A stretch of DNA of 64,000 nt from Paramacrobiotus metropolitanus (Eukaryota > Tardigrada > Eutardigrada > Parachela > Macrobiotidae): assembly GCF_019649055.1 (NCBI RefSeq), contig NW_026570445.1, forward strand, positions 1-64,000, given 5' to 3'. The position numbers and the translations under genes were made by a program. Shown one piece after another: positions 21,753 to 34,489 of the stretch. Below the pieces are notes generated by a model that ran no database searches, was not told the origin of the DNA, and worked only from the letters and a program-made list of their open reading frames with translations. How positions within the stretch are numbered: the first letter of the stretch is position 1; each line of letters starts with the position of its first letter.

Positions 21753-24700
21753 TCATTTCCGGCAAGATTCGATTAACTTCTGGAGGACTTCTTGGTCGTC
21801 CTCGTCCAAATCACAATTTTCGAGAATTGTGTTGGTGAAACGGGAGACATTGCTTAGCACGAAATCCCCGTGCCGCTTTCGGACGCATGCTCGGTTGAAA
21901 TGGTATGTGGTTGGACGAACTGGTGTGGCCGTCCTCGCCGACCCGGTCATGCCCTTCATGTAGTGCGGTTCATTGCGCACTAGAACCAACTTGGGTACAT
22001 CATGAGAACATAGCTTCCTGTCACACCCGTAGCACTTCGAATCCGTATAATCTGGCTCACAAGCCTCTACTCGAAAAGGGCCCGATGTTTCTAGCCATGG
22101 AGCCACTTTCACCAGCTTCTTTTCTTGCAGCTGCATTGTTGCACGAACTTTCTGCGAAAAGATTTACAAAAATTGAAATGCGCGCCCAAAACAGCTTAAC
22201 TAGGCAATGTAAAAAAATATTTGTTTTAAGCCACGCCTTCTGGGCAGTTGCCTGTGAAAATACTTTTGTAAATATTCCCAGTACCCATACTGTCCTTAAA
22301 TAAAAAACCGTTTTCTAAGGGAAGTGCCTGACCGCGTCCCGGTAAGTGCGATGCCGCAAGTACTTACTTGGCGATGCACGTTTCTTACAAAGTAAAGTTA
22401 GTGCAGGATATTGATTTAGTCGTATTCGTTTAAATTGTTTAATTAATTGTTTAATCTGTTTTATTGAATTGCGATTTTGCAGCTATTTTGTAGTGATTAA
22501 ATTATCGGTTTTCTCATTTTGACCACCTTTGTGGTCACAGCTGTGGATTACTGGTTATCATTTAAAGAAAATGGCCCGGTACATAGATCCAAAAATGGAA
22601 TACATACACTAAAACTTTCGCTTTTGTAAATACATACACTAAAACATAACTTTGTAGTACTTTATGTCTTTCTAAAGCTAAATGATTTGCATACATTGTT
22701 CTGGAAACAGTTTGCGCGCGCAACATCCGGTTGCCGAGATATCAAATACTAAAATGGGTGAAAAGTTTAAATGCATTATTGTGCACCAAAGTCTAGTTAT
22801 TACCCGATCTTCTTGAAACTTGCCTGCAAATGACACACGGCCACTAAGTCGAACGTTCACGTCTATATCGTTTTCCCAAAAGTTTTAATAAATTTTAAAA
22901 TTTTTGAAATTCACTTTAAAATTGTTAAAAGTGCTTGCCATGCCGGATTTTGCACCATACAATTATTTTTTTTATATGTAAGTACTCGTTACCTTATTAA
23001 TGTACTCGTACTATTAGCATACAATTATTATACAACATTCTAGTTTTTAATATTTTTTGCACTTACGCTGCGTAAGTGTGTATCTGTACTGTAAGTACAT
23101 GGTCTTACCGATGAAGTTGGCACTGGCTGAGAGCAGGGCACGAGCAACGGTTCGTGGGTTTCCGGTCCAGTTGTTCGAATCTTTTTCCGTTCATCTTTCC
23201 CTTCGCGAAATGTGCCACCAGCCGTTCTTTTCTTATCACCCCAGCGCTTAACAGTAGGACCTTTGCATCCGCCTCTTTTCTCCGTTGCACGCACAGCCGC
23301 TAGAAAGCCGATTTCGCGGTTATTAAATTCGTTCAAGTGAACAGTTAACTGTCCGGCACTGTGCGAAGCCACTAAGGCATGACTGCAGATTTCAATCCGC
23401 TTGAACTCGCTGCACCCACAACTGGCAGTTTTGCTCGTTGCATTCCAGGACACACCTTGGGTTGAACGGCTTTTTTTGTCGTGAATGACGATGCTAACAT
23501 TTTCAGTACTTCCCGGTTCCGTTTCATCCCGGACAATGGTTTGCGTTCGCAACATAATTACAGCCGAATTCCAGACGCTACGGAGACTTGCAGATAGCAG
23601 GGAATCAGCAAAAGTAATAGGGAATTCCAACTGTCCAGGTTTCTCTTTGGAAATTAAATGCAGGAGTGGGTCATTTTCCGGAATATAGCCAAACAACAAC
23701 CTGTATGCGCTGTGCCGCTTTCCTTCGTCGTTCAGCATGTTAGCGTTTGGTTCAGGCAGCGGTGATCCCATTAGCGGCTCAAAATTTCCTCTGCCAATTA
23801 GCAGCTCTGCGACATCTTTCAATTCCTCTTCATACAGCTTCTGCAAGGTTAAGACGATATCCTTTAAAATCACAATTTTTTTGTCGCCCGCTGGGAAGCT
23901 TCGCTTTCTGATGGAGTTCAACGCTTCGGAAGGGTTGTTTTGTGGTAAAATGTCTTCCATGCCGACGGCCTTTCGCACCGCACGCGTAACACGATCCCTG
24001 ATGTCCGATTTTTGGTATGTGTTAAACCACTTGTAAAAACCAGGTACTCGGCTTTCCCATGCTGCTTCAAGTTTTTTTAACCGCTCGTCAAACTCTTCGA
24101 CAGTTTCGCAATCAACCAAGCCGGCATAATATGCGTCTTTGCCAGGGACAGAGGAACCGTAAATATCCGAGATCGTTTCGGCAATACTGCCAGCCTTCTG
24201 GGGGCCGGGGTGTAACTTTTCCAGATGCTGCCTGGTGTTATTGCGGAGATGCAGCAGGCATAGAAGAAACGTTGCCGTTGGAATTAAATATCTGCAAAAG
24301 CGTAGGCGTTCTTAGGTTTAGAATAATTTAATGGCGAACGCTCTTGCCACTATAGTTCACAAGTAAATCACAACAAAACCTTGTCACTACAGTCCACACC
24401 ATAATTTGGCTAATGGCACTACAAAAGAGTTACTTGACTTTTTTTGTAAAAGTACACAATGCTGCACAATGATACGAGTACTCAATTGAATACTGTACAC
24501 AACCACTACAATGTTATTACAATGTAATTTGTTACAATAATAAGTTGAATGAATGCAAGTCCACAACCGAACTGGCTAAACAAATGAGGAGGCACTGTAC
24601 TATTTTGAAAATAGTAAAAGTCGTTAATGATGTCTATAAAAAACTTTGCTTATTTTGTTGACTGCAGCGATGACCTTAAACATGAAACAAAGAATTCTTT

Positions 24701-26421
24701 TCGCGAAACCGATAAATTTTCTCGTGGGTTTCCGATCACTGTTTTTTTATTTGCAGATCAATCACAATCAGTTACTAAAAAGTTGATTATGACAGCTACT
24801 GCAAAAAGACTTTATAATTGAGACTGTAATTGATAATTATCAAATTTACTCTCTTGCAGTTTTTGGCCATTCTGAGCTTTTTTTCTGGTTGTAAATTATC
24901 TAATAGCAGTCTAGAATCAACTTAAAATGACAGCTGAACCACTAACACCATTATTGCCCGCTTAATCAATAAGTACTAAGTAGTATGTCCATCAGTCCAT
25001 GTACTTTTATGTGCCGCCGTGCTCGTATCTTTACTACCTGAGTACCGGCACAAGCTTTAATAATATCTGTTACTGGCAAATATCTACTTGTATGTGTACC
25101 GCCTACGGGTACTGTAATTGCGTATTACAGTACCGGCATCAGTATTACAGTGCCAGCACCGTTGACACTGTTTGCTAATCTCGAAAACTCGGACTACAAA
25201 AGGTCATCATGCTTAATTAGTTAACGTACCTCAGAGCCTGGTGCATGGCTTTTTCGTTGTCTGTCAAAACAATTGGCGTCCATGTCCACGGATCACTCTT
25301 GGCTGTTCGGCGTCCCCCATTGCTGCAGAAGTGTTGCAAGGCTCCTACCAACAGCTGGAATGCTTGCACATATTCCGCTTGACTCTTGCCCGTCATGATT
25401 AAAGTGGGGCCGGAAATTACGGCAGCACACGGATTTCCTGCGGCGTTACCTTGTTTGAAAGCGCTACCAGATCGGTTGTTTCGACGTTTTACGAAAGGAT
25501 GCTTAAACGACGTCGTTATCAAATGATATTTGCTCGTATCGAAGACACCGTCGATGTATAACGGGCTAAAGGAAGCCGTTTGATCATTTGTAGAGTTTCC
25601 AAACAAAACAAATTGACGCAACATTGCAAGCTGCGTCTCTGAATAAACGCATACAACGCAGTTTTTCGCGTCTCCAGCTGTCCCACGAATATTGGCGCAA
25701 GTTACGGCTACACCTTGGCGGAACAATAAAGACGAAAACGTGTCCGACTCATTCTCTCGTTTCACCGCTGCTCTTGTCGCTTCAGCTTGCTTTGTTACGG
25801 TAGGGCGTGACAACACGTTGCAGCTTTGTTCTTCGGCAACCTTCTGGGCTAAATGCAATGTTTCTTTTGAGCTTAACTTTGGATTCACTGCCGTAACTTT
25901 CTTAAGAATGCTGTGGCCGAGGCGAGTACATCCCTGTCTACGCTTTCCTCCTGCATTTGCGCGGGCTGCCATAGTAAAGTTAACTGGTGTACTTCCTGTT
26001 GCCCATCTGTAATCTACTTTGAATCGCTCTCGTTCCCCGGTTGGTGCCTTTAGATACACGTAGTCGCCAAATCTATCAAGGAAAAGATCTATATTACAAC
26101 CCAAGACAGAACCAATTAAGAAAATATTTAAAAAATAACTTGTTGGAATTTCCTTACAGCCATTACTGCCGAACCGTGCAAGTGAAAGATTTCATGTACG
26201 TGATTTTGATAGTAACTTACTTGCGTCTCTTGTAACTCCCATCCCAGTGAGTGTCGTCGTCGTCCGATGCATCAACAACATCGAAGACGTCTTCGTCTTG
26301 GTTAGTGCGCGCCGATGTCGTTGAAGCCTCCAGTACTTCCGGTTCTTCTTCAAGAATGGTGCTTTCACTTTCATCACGACCCGAGTGGTAGCTGCCAGGG
26401 TTGCTGATGCCGCTCACATCC
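21753..26421 (-). CDS. MULE transposase with SWIM zinc finger (spliced, 5' end not found)
   Basis: Four exons join in phase: 26421-26221, 26072-25230, 24291-23109 and 22151-21753. Donors are AA|GTAAGT, GAG|GTACGT and TCG|GTAAGA; acceptors end TAG, GCAG and GCAG. The first visible exon is acidic (DDDD, EEEPEV) and leads into a FLYWCH-like start (YKRRKFGDYVYL). Exon 2 carries the first catalytic part, IDGVFDTSKYHLITTSF, and LTDNEKAMHQAL. Exon 3 begins LLCLLHLRNN and carries a SWIM finger (CGC...CSH) near its end. Exon 4 is a Cys/His-rich C-terminal domain (CYGCDRKLCSHD, HYMKG). The joined frame of about 870 residues has no stop. It would bind the inverted repeats and catalyse cut-and-paste transposition. 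The exon containing the start codon is not identified; an acceptor (TGTAG) precedes 26421. Confidence 0.85.
22684..22965. repeat. partial palindromic element inside a MULE intron
   Basis: GCGCGCAACATCCGGTTGCC and the AT-rich core AATAAATTTTAAAATTTTTG match the 8051 element. It lies in the intron between the SWIM exon and the last exon, so it inserted into the transposon or was captured by it. Confidence 0.6.
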
Positions 26422-27639
26422 CTACAATTATTGATTATTTGGTATTACTAGGAATTCCGTATCAGTTGTAAATTTGAAATAATACTTTCAATTTGTCAAA
26501 TTGTTATCAAATTTGAACTGTCGTGACCGCTAACGCCGCTTGTATCCTTAGGAACAAAAACACACTCATAAAAACAAATCCTGATATCACTTTCAATAAC
26601 ACTTCCAGGCCGGCGGTACACTGACTACAGTGCCGCCGGCCACCTCCGACAACAGTAAGCACTTCCAGGCGCCCATGCTCCAGAGTGTAACGCATAACAA
26701 AACATTACACCAACTGACGCAGCCTGATATCAACGTAAAATTCTTAAGCGCTGAGAACGGATGCCAAATTTATAAATGTTGTTTTTTTACAATAACAACA
26801 CAATCCCCAAACAGAAATTTCTGCTATAACAATTTACCAATTGAGTAATATCGATACTGCTGCACTCACATCTACTGATTGTGACGGTAGGTATCATACT
26901 TTAATATGTACCATAAGAGATTACAACATTTTGCTTACATTACGTTGGCATCTTCGCGGCAGAGGTCGTTACCGGACATGGTACTGGAATTACGCAGGTA
27001 TAACAGTAATCCGAAATTTCCAATAACAAAAAACACGGTAATTTCAGCTATTTACAACACTCCACTGTAGTCCGCATTAGAAGAAAGAATAAAACCGTTT
27101 AAAAACTGCAAATCAGTTATATTTGATTGGCGCACACGCCGCAGAAACGCACTTCACAGTATTCGAAACGTGATACGTAAGATGTCCAGACTGCAGACTG
27201 TTTTGATCATCTGGCCAATTTCGTACATTCCTTGCGCTGCTTCTAGCTTTTCGTAATCAGCTGTTAATTTGTTCTTATTGGCGTTATGAATGCGCAAGTG
27301 TTGCATCAGTCAGGAGAAGCCGAGGCGGTATATGCTTCCCATTGTTTTAAAACAAAAGATGTTTTGCGTTTAGTGTACACTGGTCAGACTGGTAACCGGC
27401 GGCCAAAGGGAGACAGAGGAAACGTAGTCTACCTGAATTCTGCTCAGTTAGACTACGAAGGATACTTCTGGCATAAGTAAGCGATTTAGACTGATATCAG
27501 ACGGCCAAAAGGAAAGAGAGGGAACAAGTCTCTCCCAGCGGCATTTGATGCCGGCTGGTTGTATTTTGAAATGCCGGTTTGTATAGACCTCGTGCGCAAG
27601 CGCAAAATTAAAGCATCCGTTAGAAAAATTAAAATTATT

Positions 27640-27821
27640 AGAAAATAATGTTTTATTCCGTTCCGATAAAAAGTGATTCCATTCCGCTTTATCGATAGAT
27701 TCCGTTCCGATTAAAATTATTATTCCGTTCCGTATTCCGAAAATTTCATTCCGCATATTAGTATTCCGTTCCGAGAATTCATTCCGCATTCCGTATTCCA
27801 TTCCGACCAAAGGTGTAGGCC
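27640..27821 (-). repeat. MULE terminal inverted repeat, right
   Basis: Reverse complement of 20642-20815, ending GGTGTAGGCC. The inner edge differs from the left copy (ATCTATCGATAAAG insertion-like block). Confidence 0.8.
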
Positions 27822-28239
27822 CTGGCGGGGCCTGGATCCAGAGCGCTGCGACTGTTAAAGTTGGCGTCTGTGCTTGACTTCTTATATTGGTCGATCACTA
27901 GCAGTATGTACAAGTACTATGTACTTTGTAATCTGTATAAGTGCACAGCAGAATCATCATGCAGGTGCACACCGCACACATCAGCGCTTCACGTACTGCC
28001 TTAAAAGTGCGATACTTCTATAGATACCTACCCTACTGTATATAGAAATAGTTATAGTGCTTAATTGGTAAATGGTGTAGTTTCTGATTATGCCCTGTAA
28101 GTCGGCCGTTCAGAATCTCGTACAGATATCTGCATTATTGCAGCGGAGGTATAATAATGCACTGATGACTTGTTGGCGTTCTTTTTCCATTTATTGGTAC
28201 TTCTATGCCACATGCCACACGATATAGAGGATCATTGTG
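27822..28239. other. no gene seen
   Basis: Non-coding flank of the MULE. No repeat or exon is recognised. Confidence 0.4.
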
Positions 28240-28480
28240 ATGGCAGCCTATCCGCTGGATCCGTCGCGTGACCTCAGTGAACTGCACTCTTCCGGATACC
28301 TCTCCGATCCGGATCCGCGGGGACTGGTCAGTGTGGACGAAAAGTATGCTCGTGCTAAGAGAAAAGGTTGACGCGAAAGCGGATGCCTCGCAACCGGAAG
28401 TGGCGACGACGCTGTTCGGTGGTGGAGCGGATGGATTCGTGCTGCGGCCGCTGCTGGTCTTCTCTGATGCTCAGCACTGA
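28240..28480 (+). pseudogene. short frame with an apparent frameshift, unrecognised
   Basis: An ATG at 28240 opens a 43-codon frame with protein-like composition (MAAYPLDPSRDLSELHSSGY...) that stops at 28371. Just before that stop, around AAAAGGTTGACG, the adjacent frame continues with DAKADASQPEVATTLFGGG to a stop at 28480. One base change would merge them into about 80 residues. No family is recognised. It may be a chance frame. Confidence 0.25.
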
Positions 28481-28572
28481 CCGGCTCAGATCGCGGGAAC
28501 GGCCGACCGTTGCTCCACTGCCTCCACCGAGTCCGGAGTGATGGACCCGGAAACGTTTGCTGATTATGTCTG

Positions 28573-28990
28573 TACTGCGAAAAGGGGGAGAATGATACAT
28601 TAAACGGTGGAATTCCACTCCGGAAGTTTATCGCAGCGCTTGTTGACATTTGTGTTGGAAAAAGTACTGTTTTGTGTTTATAACAGTACGTACGCGTACG
28701 CGTACTGCACTCATAAAAGAGCATTCGAACTGGTTTCGGGAATTGCAATCGGCAGCTGTTGAAATTATACAGTTTTGTACTTAAATGATATGAGAGTACA
28801 TATTACAAACACAAATTAATAGCGCAACTAAAGAAAACTTGGTAGTTTAAGCGCTAAGCGTTATATGCAGAAAGTAATATGCGCATATACCGGTATGTAT
28901 GTATATTGTATCGTACAAGAATATAACAAGATAGTAAAAGATGCATCTTATCGTTACCGTAATTTGCTCCTCAAACGGTCTTGGCTCATA
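28573..28990 (+). repeat. dispersed repeat block, copy 1
   Basis: GCGAAAAGG..GAGAATGATACATTAAAC, CGGCAGCTGTTGAAAT and GATGCATCTTATCGT match 49751-50360 in the same order, with length differences. Sequence before 28573 is unrelated to that before 49751, so this is a repeat family or a segmental duplication edge. Confidence 0.6.
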
Positions 28991-31970
28991 AATTGTTACC
29001 GCAGTCACATGATGATCACTTCGCAGTACTCGTGCTTAACTTGTATGAATATATTATATATATATATAGAATATAGAAAGTTCCTGGTTGTATCCATTTA
29101 ACATTGTACTGTACTTGGGACAGGTGCCGTTTTGAAGTCATTACGGAGTGTATTTTATCAATTTGCAGCAGTGGCGTAACGAGCCTAATAATTTGGGGGC
29201 CACGGCCCACCCCAAACGAAAAGTTACAGCATAGAGTCTATGGGAACGGCCTACCCCAAAGCCAGTACTTGTGGCCCACCCCAAACCTATGAGCTCGTTA
29301 GCCGCTGATTTGCAGTAACAGTGGCACGTGGTGCAGCTGCACTGCAGCACATGCATTGGTTAAGTAAGTACGTAACTTACCATGGTTAAGTTACTTAAGT
29401 TCCGATTTGTGGCACAGTAAGGTTGCGTCTCGTATTCTGTGCACAATCAGCTTGGTGTGGTTGCTGAACCGCACGAGGTGGCTGTGTGCAGTGGCCATGC
29501 TTAAGAATACGCTACGTGAAGCCACCTCGCGACGTGCAGTTGCTGTATCGCAGCGAGATTCGCTTCGGATTCGAGCGCTGCCTTACTGCAAACAGCAAAC
29601 CTGCTGGATTTCCTCTCATTCAACTTTCATTTTATAGTTTTATAGTTTTATGAGGAATTAATGTGTTTCGTTGAGAAGAATAACATAAGAAGTTGAACAG
29701 AGAAGGATTAAGTGAAGGCTGTCGATAGTTAATTTGGCAGAATCTGGCTTGGTTTGGTCCGTTTGGATTATACAAGACAGTAGGCCCGATCAATCCTAGC
29801 TAATCTTCTCGAGAAAGATATCGCGAAATAAAATGTGAAAGCAGAATGCGTCACCGATGGATGACACACAGCAAAAAATACAAATGCGTTGGACCAGTAA
29901 TAAGCAGTGGATCACTAGAGAAAACGCAAGCACTGACTGTTAAATGAATTGTGCTGCGTACGCACAAACGAATTGTACAGCAGGGCCGCAGGCGCGTTTT
30001 AATCCGCATGCTTGAGGTGTCATTAATTAATGCAATAATAACTTAACTGAAGAATGTATTCCATTTACCGATTTACTTAATGTAACTTAGCTAATTAATA
30101 CGCGGTATTAATTAATGTAATTAGACTTAATTACAGTAACGCAACCTACACAATATTACAAATGTGCAATTGTGCATTGATAATTGTAATCACTAATATT
30201 AATTACTTTAATTACTAATCGTAATTACTAAAATAACAATCACTATAAATAGTCTATTACAAGTAACAAACTTTTAAATCCAAGTGAGGTTAAATTATTA
30301 ATGCGGATTAAATACTTGACCACATTTTATTAGCAAATTAGCATTAGAATGCTTTAATATTTACTATATGTTACGGGTTCCACTGTGTAAAGCTCAGTTT
30401 GCTATGCACAACAACGGAGGTGAATGTGTATGTGAAATAGAAAACGCAGCTTCGAAGCTGCGTTTTGTAATTCATCTGTGGATCACGTAGCGGACCAATG
30501 AGCGCAGCCGTTAGCTTTCGGCTTGAGAACGTTGTGGTGACTAACTCGCGTTATCTTTCATGTGCGCGCAACGGAGCGTTGTGCCCCACTTCCGAAAAAA
30601 CATCTGCCAGATCTTTCTACAAGGTCTGATTACCCTTAGTAAGAGCAGCTGTCGCAGTGGAACTCAATCTGAGATTGCAGTCTGGTTGCGATTAGTACTG
30701 ACTTGATTCTGGTGGCATTCACTGGCGGACTTGTCAGGCGAGGAAGCAGTGTGTAGCTGCGGTTCGGCGAGTTGACGGGGAATCAGGACGCATGTGTGGA
30801 TGATGGAGATTTCATCCGATGCGCCGTGGCACGCGAGTCTCTTGACGCTTCCGTGGAGACACTTCCCAGTTGATCTTTGATCGCGCATCCTGCATGTCTG
30901 CGCAGCGACCCGCCGTGTAGCCGTGTACAGCAGCAGCGGGCTCCCATAATCCATCCAGCTGGCCCACGCACAGCCAGGCCCGTATGGTAGCACGACGTGG
31001 TAAGGACAAAAGTGTAAGAGCGTGGTCAGCACGTTCTTACAGTTTTGCAGTTGCCACGTTCGGTGCCGTTGTGCTGATGTGGAGATCCTGATTCCTGTGC
31101 TGGTATGGATCTGATCATATGTCTTTAACGTTTGATATGTTTTCCGAATGCTACTCTTGCGTACCCCTTTTTCCCTTTTTCACCGCCTCTGGATGAATTT
31201 GCGCAAGTCCCATGCAACTTTTCGATCGATCGGTAAATGATCGACGAACTCTTAGGCGTTAAATTTTTCAGGACATGCTTTTTCATTTGCATCAGCAGTA
31301 TTTGGGTTCTTGGGTTATTCTTAGGAATTTCTTAGCGTTTCCAGTGAGATACCCACTAACAGGTAAGGATACTGTGGGATGCGCTAGGTAAAAAATGACC
31401 AGATTGACAATCCTCGCTATACGTGCAGAATGCAAAGTTTGCATGCGCATCACCTTCGAAACCTTAAGATATCCCACCGTTTCCTCTACGTATCCTGCCT
31501 CATGTACTTATCCTACTGAATACAACCTTAGGGGTCATCAGTAAACGCAGTATTCCAACGTGCTTTATTGTATCCCTAATGTACAGTATCCGTCGAGTAT
31601 CGTTCAGGTATCCAAATAATTTGTCTTAGGTTTCATAGTGGAAATATTCGGGATGTGTAAAGGATCTGCAGAGATGTGCTGGGACCCGGCAGTGATTAAA
31701 AACAAAGGAGAAAATTTGGAGGATACCTGAAATGATTTACCTGCTACCTTACTTTATTATTAATTAATTGTTATACAAAGACTGAAATTAACGAATTGGT
31801 ACGAGTATAATATCGACTACTCCTCGTCGACACACAAGTAAGGCATAGTTCTTAGGACATTGTTGTCAAAAACGGTCCAATCACATATGTCCACGAGATA
31901 TGTTGAACAGCTCGTATATTCAACACAAGTTCACAATGCCAGCTTGCTCAGTTCGGCAAGATCCACCCGG
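28991..31970. other. no gene seen; AT-rich DNA with a 26-bp palindrome
   Basis: 29187-29290 contains three GGCC(C/T)ACCCCAAA blocks in a small tandem arrangement. 29990-30260 is rich in TTAATTA and ATTAATG. A perfect 26-bp palindrome lies at 30441-30466. I found no exon. Confidence 0.4.
30441..30466. repeat. perfect 26-bp palindrome
   Basis: AAAACGCAGCTTC is followed directly by its exact reverse complement GAAGCTGCGTTTT, with no loop. No flanking gene explains it as a terminator. Confidence 0.8.
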
Positions 31971-32382
31971 CGACTCCCAATCCCAAACACCGTTTTGCTT
32001 TGTTTTATGACATTTTGTAGCCAGATGATTTGTATACATAAGCGTGAAAACAGTTTGTGCGCGAAACATCCGGTTCGAAAGTTATGCGTGTAAGAAAATT
32101 CAAAAATTTTAAATACGATCAGATGTACCAAAGCCTCATTATAAGCCGATCTTCTTTAAGTTTTGCACATAAAAGCACGTACGTATGAAGATCGTTTTTA
32201 CGCCGACCCAAACTTGCACCATTTTTTTTAAATTTTAAAATAAATCATTAAAGATTTTGAAGTTTATTAAAAAATTTGAAAAAAATGCTGGAACCGTGGT
32301 TCGGTGTAAAACCCATCTTCATGCAAATGTGCGTTTCCGTGCAACATTTGGAGAAGGTCGGTTGATAACGAGACGTTTTGTA
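31971..32382. mobile_element. palindromic element, left part (split by a LINE)
   Basis: CGACTCCCAATCCCAAACACC, GCGCGAAACATCCGGTTCG, the AT-rich core, and GGTTCGGTGTAAAACCCATC up to AACGAGACGTTTTGTACAAC follow the order of the 8051 element to about two thirds of its length. The rest of the right arm resumes at 36858, after the LINE. Confidence 0.75.
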
Positions 32383-34100
32383 CAACTGTACACCTGAATG
32401 TCCAGGGATTTTCGTATGCCAAAGTCGATCTTATTCAGCAGTTATTAAGTAATGATGACAATTGTCTGAAAATATTATGTCTATCTGAATCGCACCTCTC
32501 CCTGCATGATCCCGATCAGTTGTATGCAATCCCTGGATACCAGCTGTTTCGCAAGGACCGCAGTAAAGCATCAGGAAAATCTAGGGGTGGTGGCCTGTTA
32601 TTATACGTTCCTTCTCATATATCGTGTTCAGAAGTTCGCAGATCGGATACTTGTGGCAAGTGTGAAAGTTTGTGGGTAGTTTTGCAGATCGGACAACGGA
32701 AAGTGCTTGTAGGACTTCTGTACAGGGCTCCTGATGCCAATGCCATCGACACCGAATTTCTGTTCAGCCGTGTGGATGATGTGCTCGTGAAATACCCGGG
32801 TTATGATTACGTGGTATGTGGAGACATAAATGTAGATGTTTCCGTGTCTTCTTCTCCCTTTTATCGCCACTACCGTGATCTAATAAATCACCATGCGTTG
32901 TCGGACAAAGTAAGTGGATTTACGAGAGTGGCTTGTCGAACCCGAAAGAAAGACGGTGTAGTACTAAGCAGTGCTAAAAAGATCGACGTCATGTTGTGTT
33001 CACCAGCAGAAAACTATGCCTCAAAGCCAGCAGAAGACGTATGTTTTTCGGATCATCGGTTGTGCAGAACGGTTGCGTCGTACAAGTCCACCATCCCTAT
33101 TCATAAAACCGTTACGTTTCGACTATGGAAACATACGACCATGAATGAATTTCACGAGAAAATACGAGCAGTTTCGGAGAAGTATAGTGAATACGACGAA
33201 TCCACCCCCATTGATGAATTTATCACCGGTTATATCCAAGAACTAAATAGCGTCGTCGATCAGTGTTTTCCGTTGCGAACTCGGAGGGTTCGTCAAAAAG
33301 AACCCCCGTGGATGAGCGTTCCCTTGAAGAATTTAATAAAACATAAAAACCAAGCCTACCGCCAAAGATGCCAGTCCCGTGATACACCTGAATTCAGTCA
33401 GTACGATCAGCAGTTCAAAGCCATGAAAAAAGCAGTACGTTTAAAGATTTTGGACGAAAAACGCAACTACTTCGCTCGAAACAGAGGAGAGACAGACAAA
33501 ATATGGCGGGAGTTAGGCAGATTACTTCGGAAGAGGAAAGAAAAAGAAGAGCCGCCCGTGGATCCCAACGTGTTAAACGCACACTTCGTAGCACAGGGAT
33601 TGCACGGAAACGATCACCCTGTACCATGCGTGCCACCCGAGGGTGGCGACACTAACCCATTGCTTTGCAGGTTTAACGATGTGACCGCCGATGTCGTCGC
33701 ACTCCTGCTGAAAGGGATGGCAAAACGGAATAAGAGCCCCGGTCCCTGCGGGATGCCAACCAAAATCCTTGCAGGCGTGAACCAATTCCTTGCCAGACCG
33801 CTGACAATTATGATAAACGCCTCCCTCAAAGCAGGAGTGTACCCATCTGTTTTCAAAAACGCTGACGTAGTTGCCATCCCGAAGCAAGCTAACGCACGAC
33901 AGCCGGATGAGTTCAGACCCATTTCTCTGCTGTGCAACATATCAAAAGCCTTCGAAAAAGTCGTCCAGAACCAGCTTGTCGCCATTTTGAAGGCCGAAAA
34001 TGTGTTGTCGGAGAAACAGTCGGGATTTCGGGATGGGCACTCATGTGAGACTCTACTGCTGAAGCTGTCCGAAAAATGGCGGAAGGCAATGGATGATGGG
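32383..34100 (+). CDS. LINE ORF2, N-terminal part: endonuclease and first half of reverse transcriptase
   Basis: In order: an endonuclease start HLNVQGF, then LCLSESHLSL, GGGLLLYV, VGLLYRAPDAN, VVCGDINVDV and SDHRLC (about 33048-33062), all conserved motifs of exonuclease-endonuclease-phosphatase endonucleases. A linker rich in Arg and Lys follows. The reverse-transcriptase domain then starts with NADVVAIPKQ, RPISLLCNISKAFEKV and LSEKQSGFRDGHSC. The frame runs into the LTR element after KAMDDG at 34100, where a foreign tail adds a stop at 34166. Apart from the truncated start and the insertion I see no disabling change. The protein nicks target DNA and reverse-transcribes its own RNA. Confidence 0.92.
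34096..34100 (+). repeat. target-site duplication ATGGG, left
   Basis: ATGGG directly precedes the first LTR and is repeated at 35635-35639 directly after the second LTR. Confidence 0.85.
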
Positions 34101-34294
34101 TGTCATGTATTGTCATGTGTAGGAATCGTATCTTTATTGTATCGTAATGGTCAGGAAAACAACTGAAAGGAAACTGAGGAATCGTAACTAGAGAACCGGG
34201 AAAACACAAGAGAAGTTGCTAAGAAGACAAGGACAAAGGACAGAAATAGGAAAGTATTAGAAGGACAATAAACACGTGAACTCAGTATACTACA
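34101..34294 (-). repeat. 194-bp LTR (3' LTR of the minus-strand element)
   Basis: In minus orientation it begins TGTAGTATAC and ends ATGACA, with an AATAAAG near its end. It is identical to 35441-35634 by direct reading. The polypurine tract GGGCGAGGGAAGGGAA abuts it on the minus strand (34295-34310). Confidence 0.9.
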
Positions 34295-34489
34295 TTCCCT
34301 TCCCTCGCCCAAAAAGAGCTAGGTTGAACCATTGCATCAGAACCATATATTTAGCAGCATACAAACCATAGAACCATAGCAACAAGAACCACGGCAACAG
34401 AACCATATAGTTAGTGAACTCTGAACCACTGAGACGAAGCGTCGTAGGAACCGGAACTGGAATCACAGTATGTCGTATGGAGGACGCAG

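Larger units (their letters stand above)
20642..27821. mobile_element. Mutator-like (MULE) DNA transposon, approx. 7.2 kb
   Basis: Inverted copies of a GGAAT-rich repeat about 170-180 bp long sit at the two ends. Both begin GGCCTACACCTTTGGTCGGA and continue with closely matching order through GGAACGGAATACTAATATGC. Between them lies a spliced MULE transposase gene on the minus strand (21753-26421). Flanking bases (CCGGCGCAC on the left, CTGGCGGGG on the right) agree at six of nine positions, so the target duplication is imperfect or the outer edge is misplaced. No other transposase-like frame is seen inside. The pairing of ends and gene makes this the likely autonomous form of its family. Confidence 0.75.
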
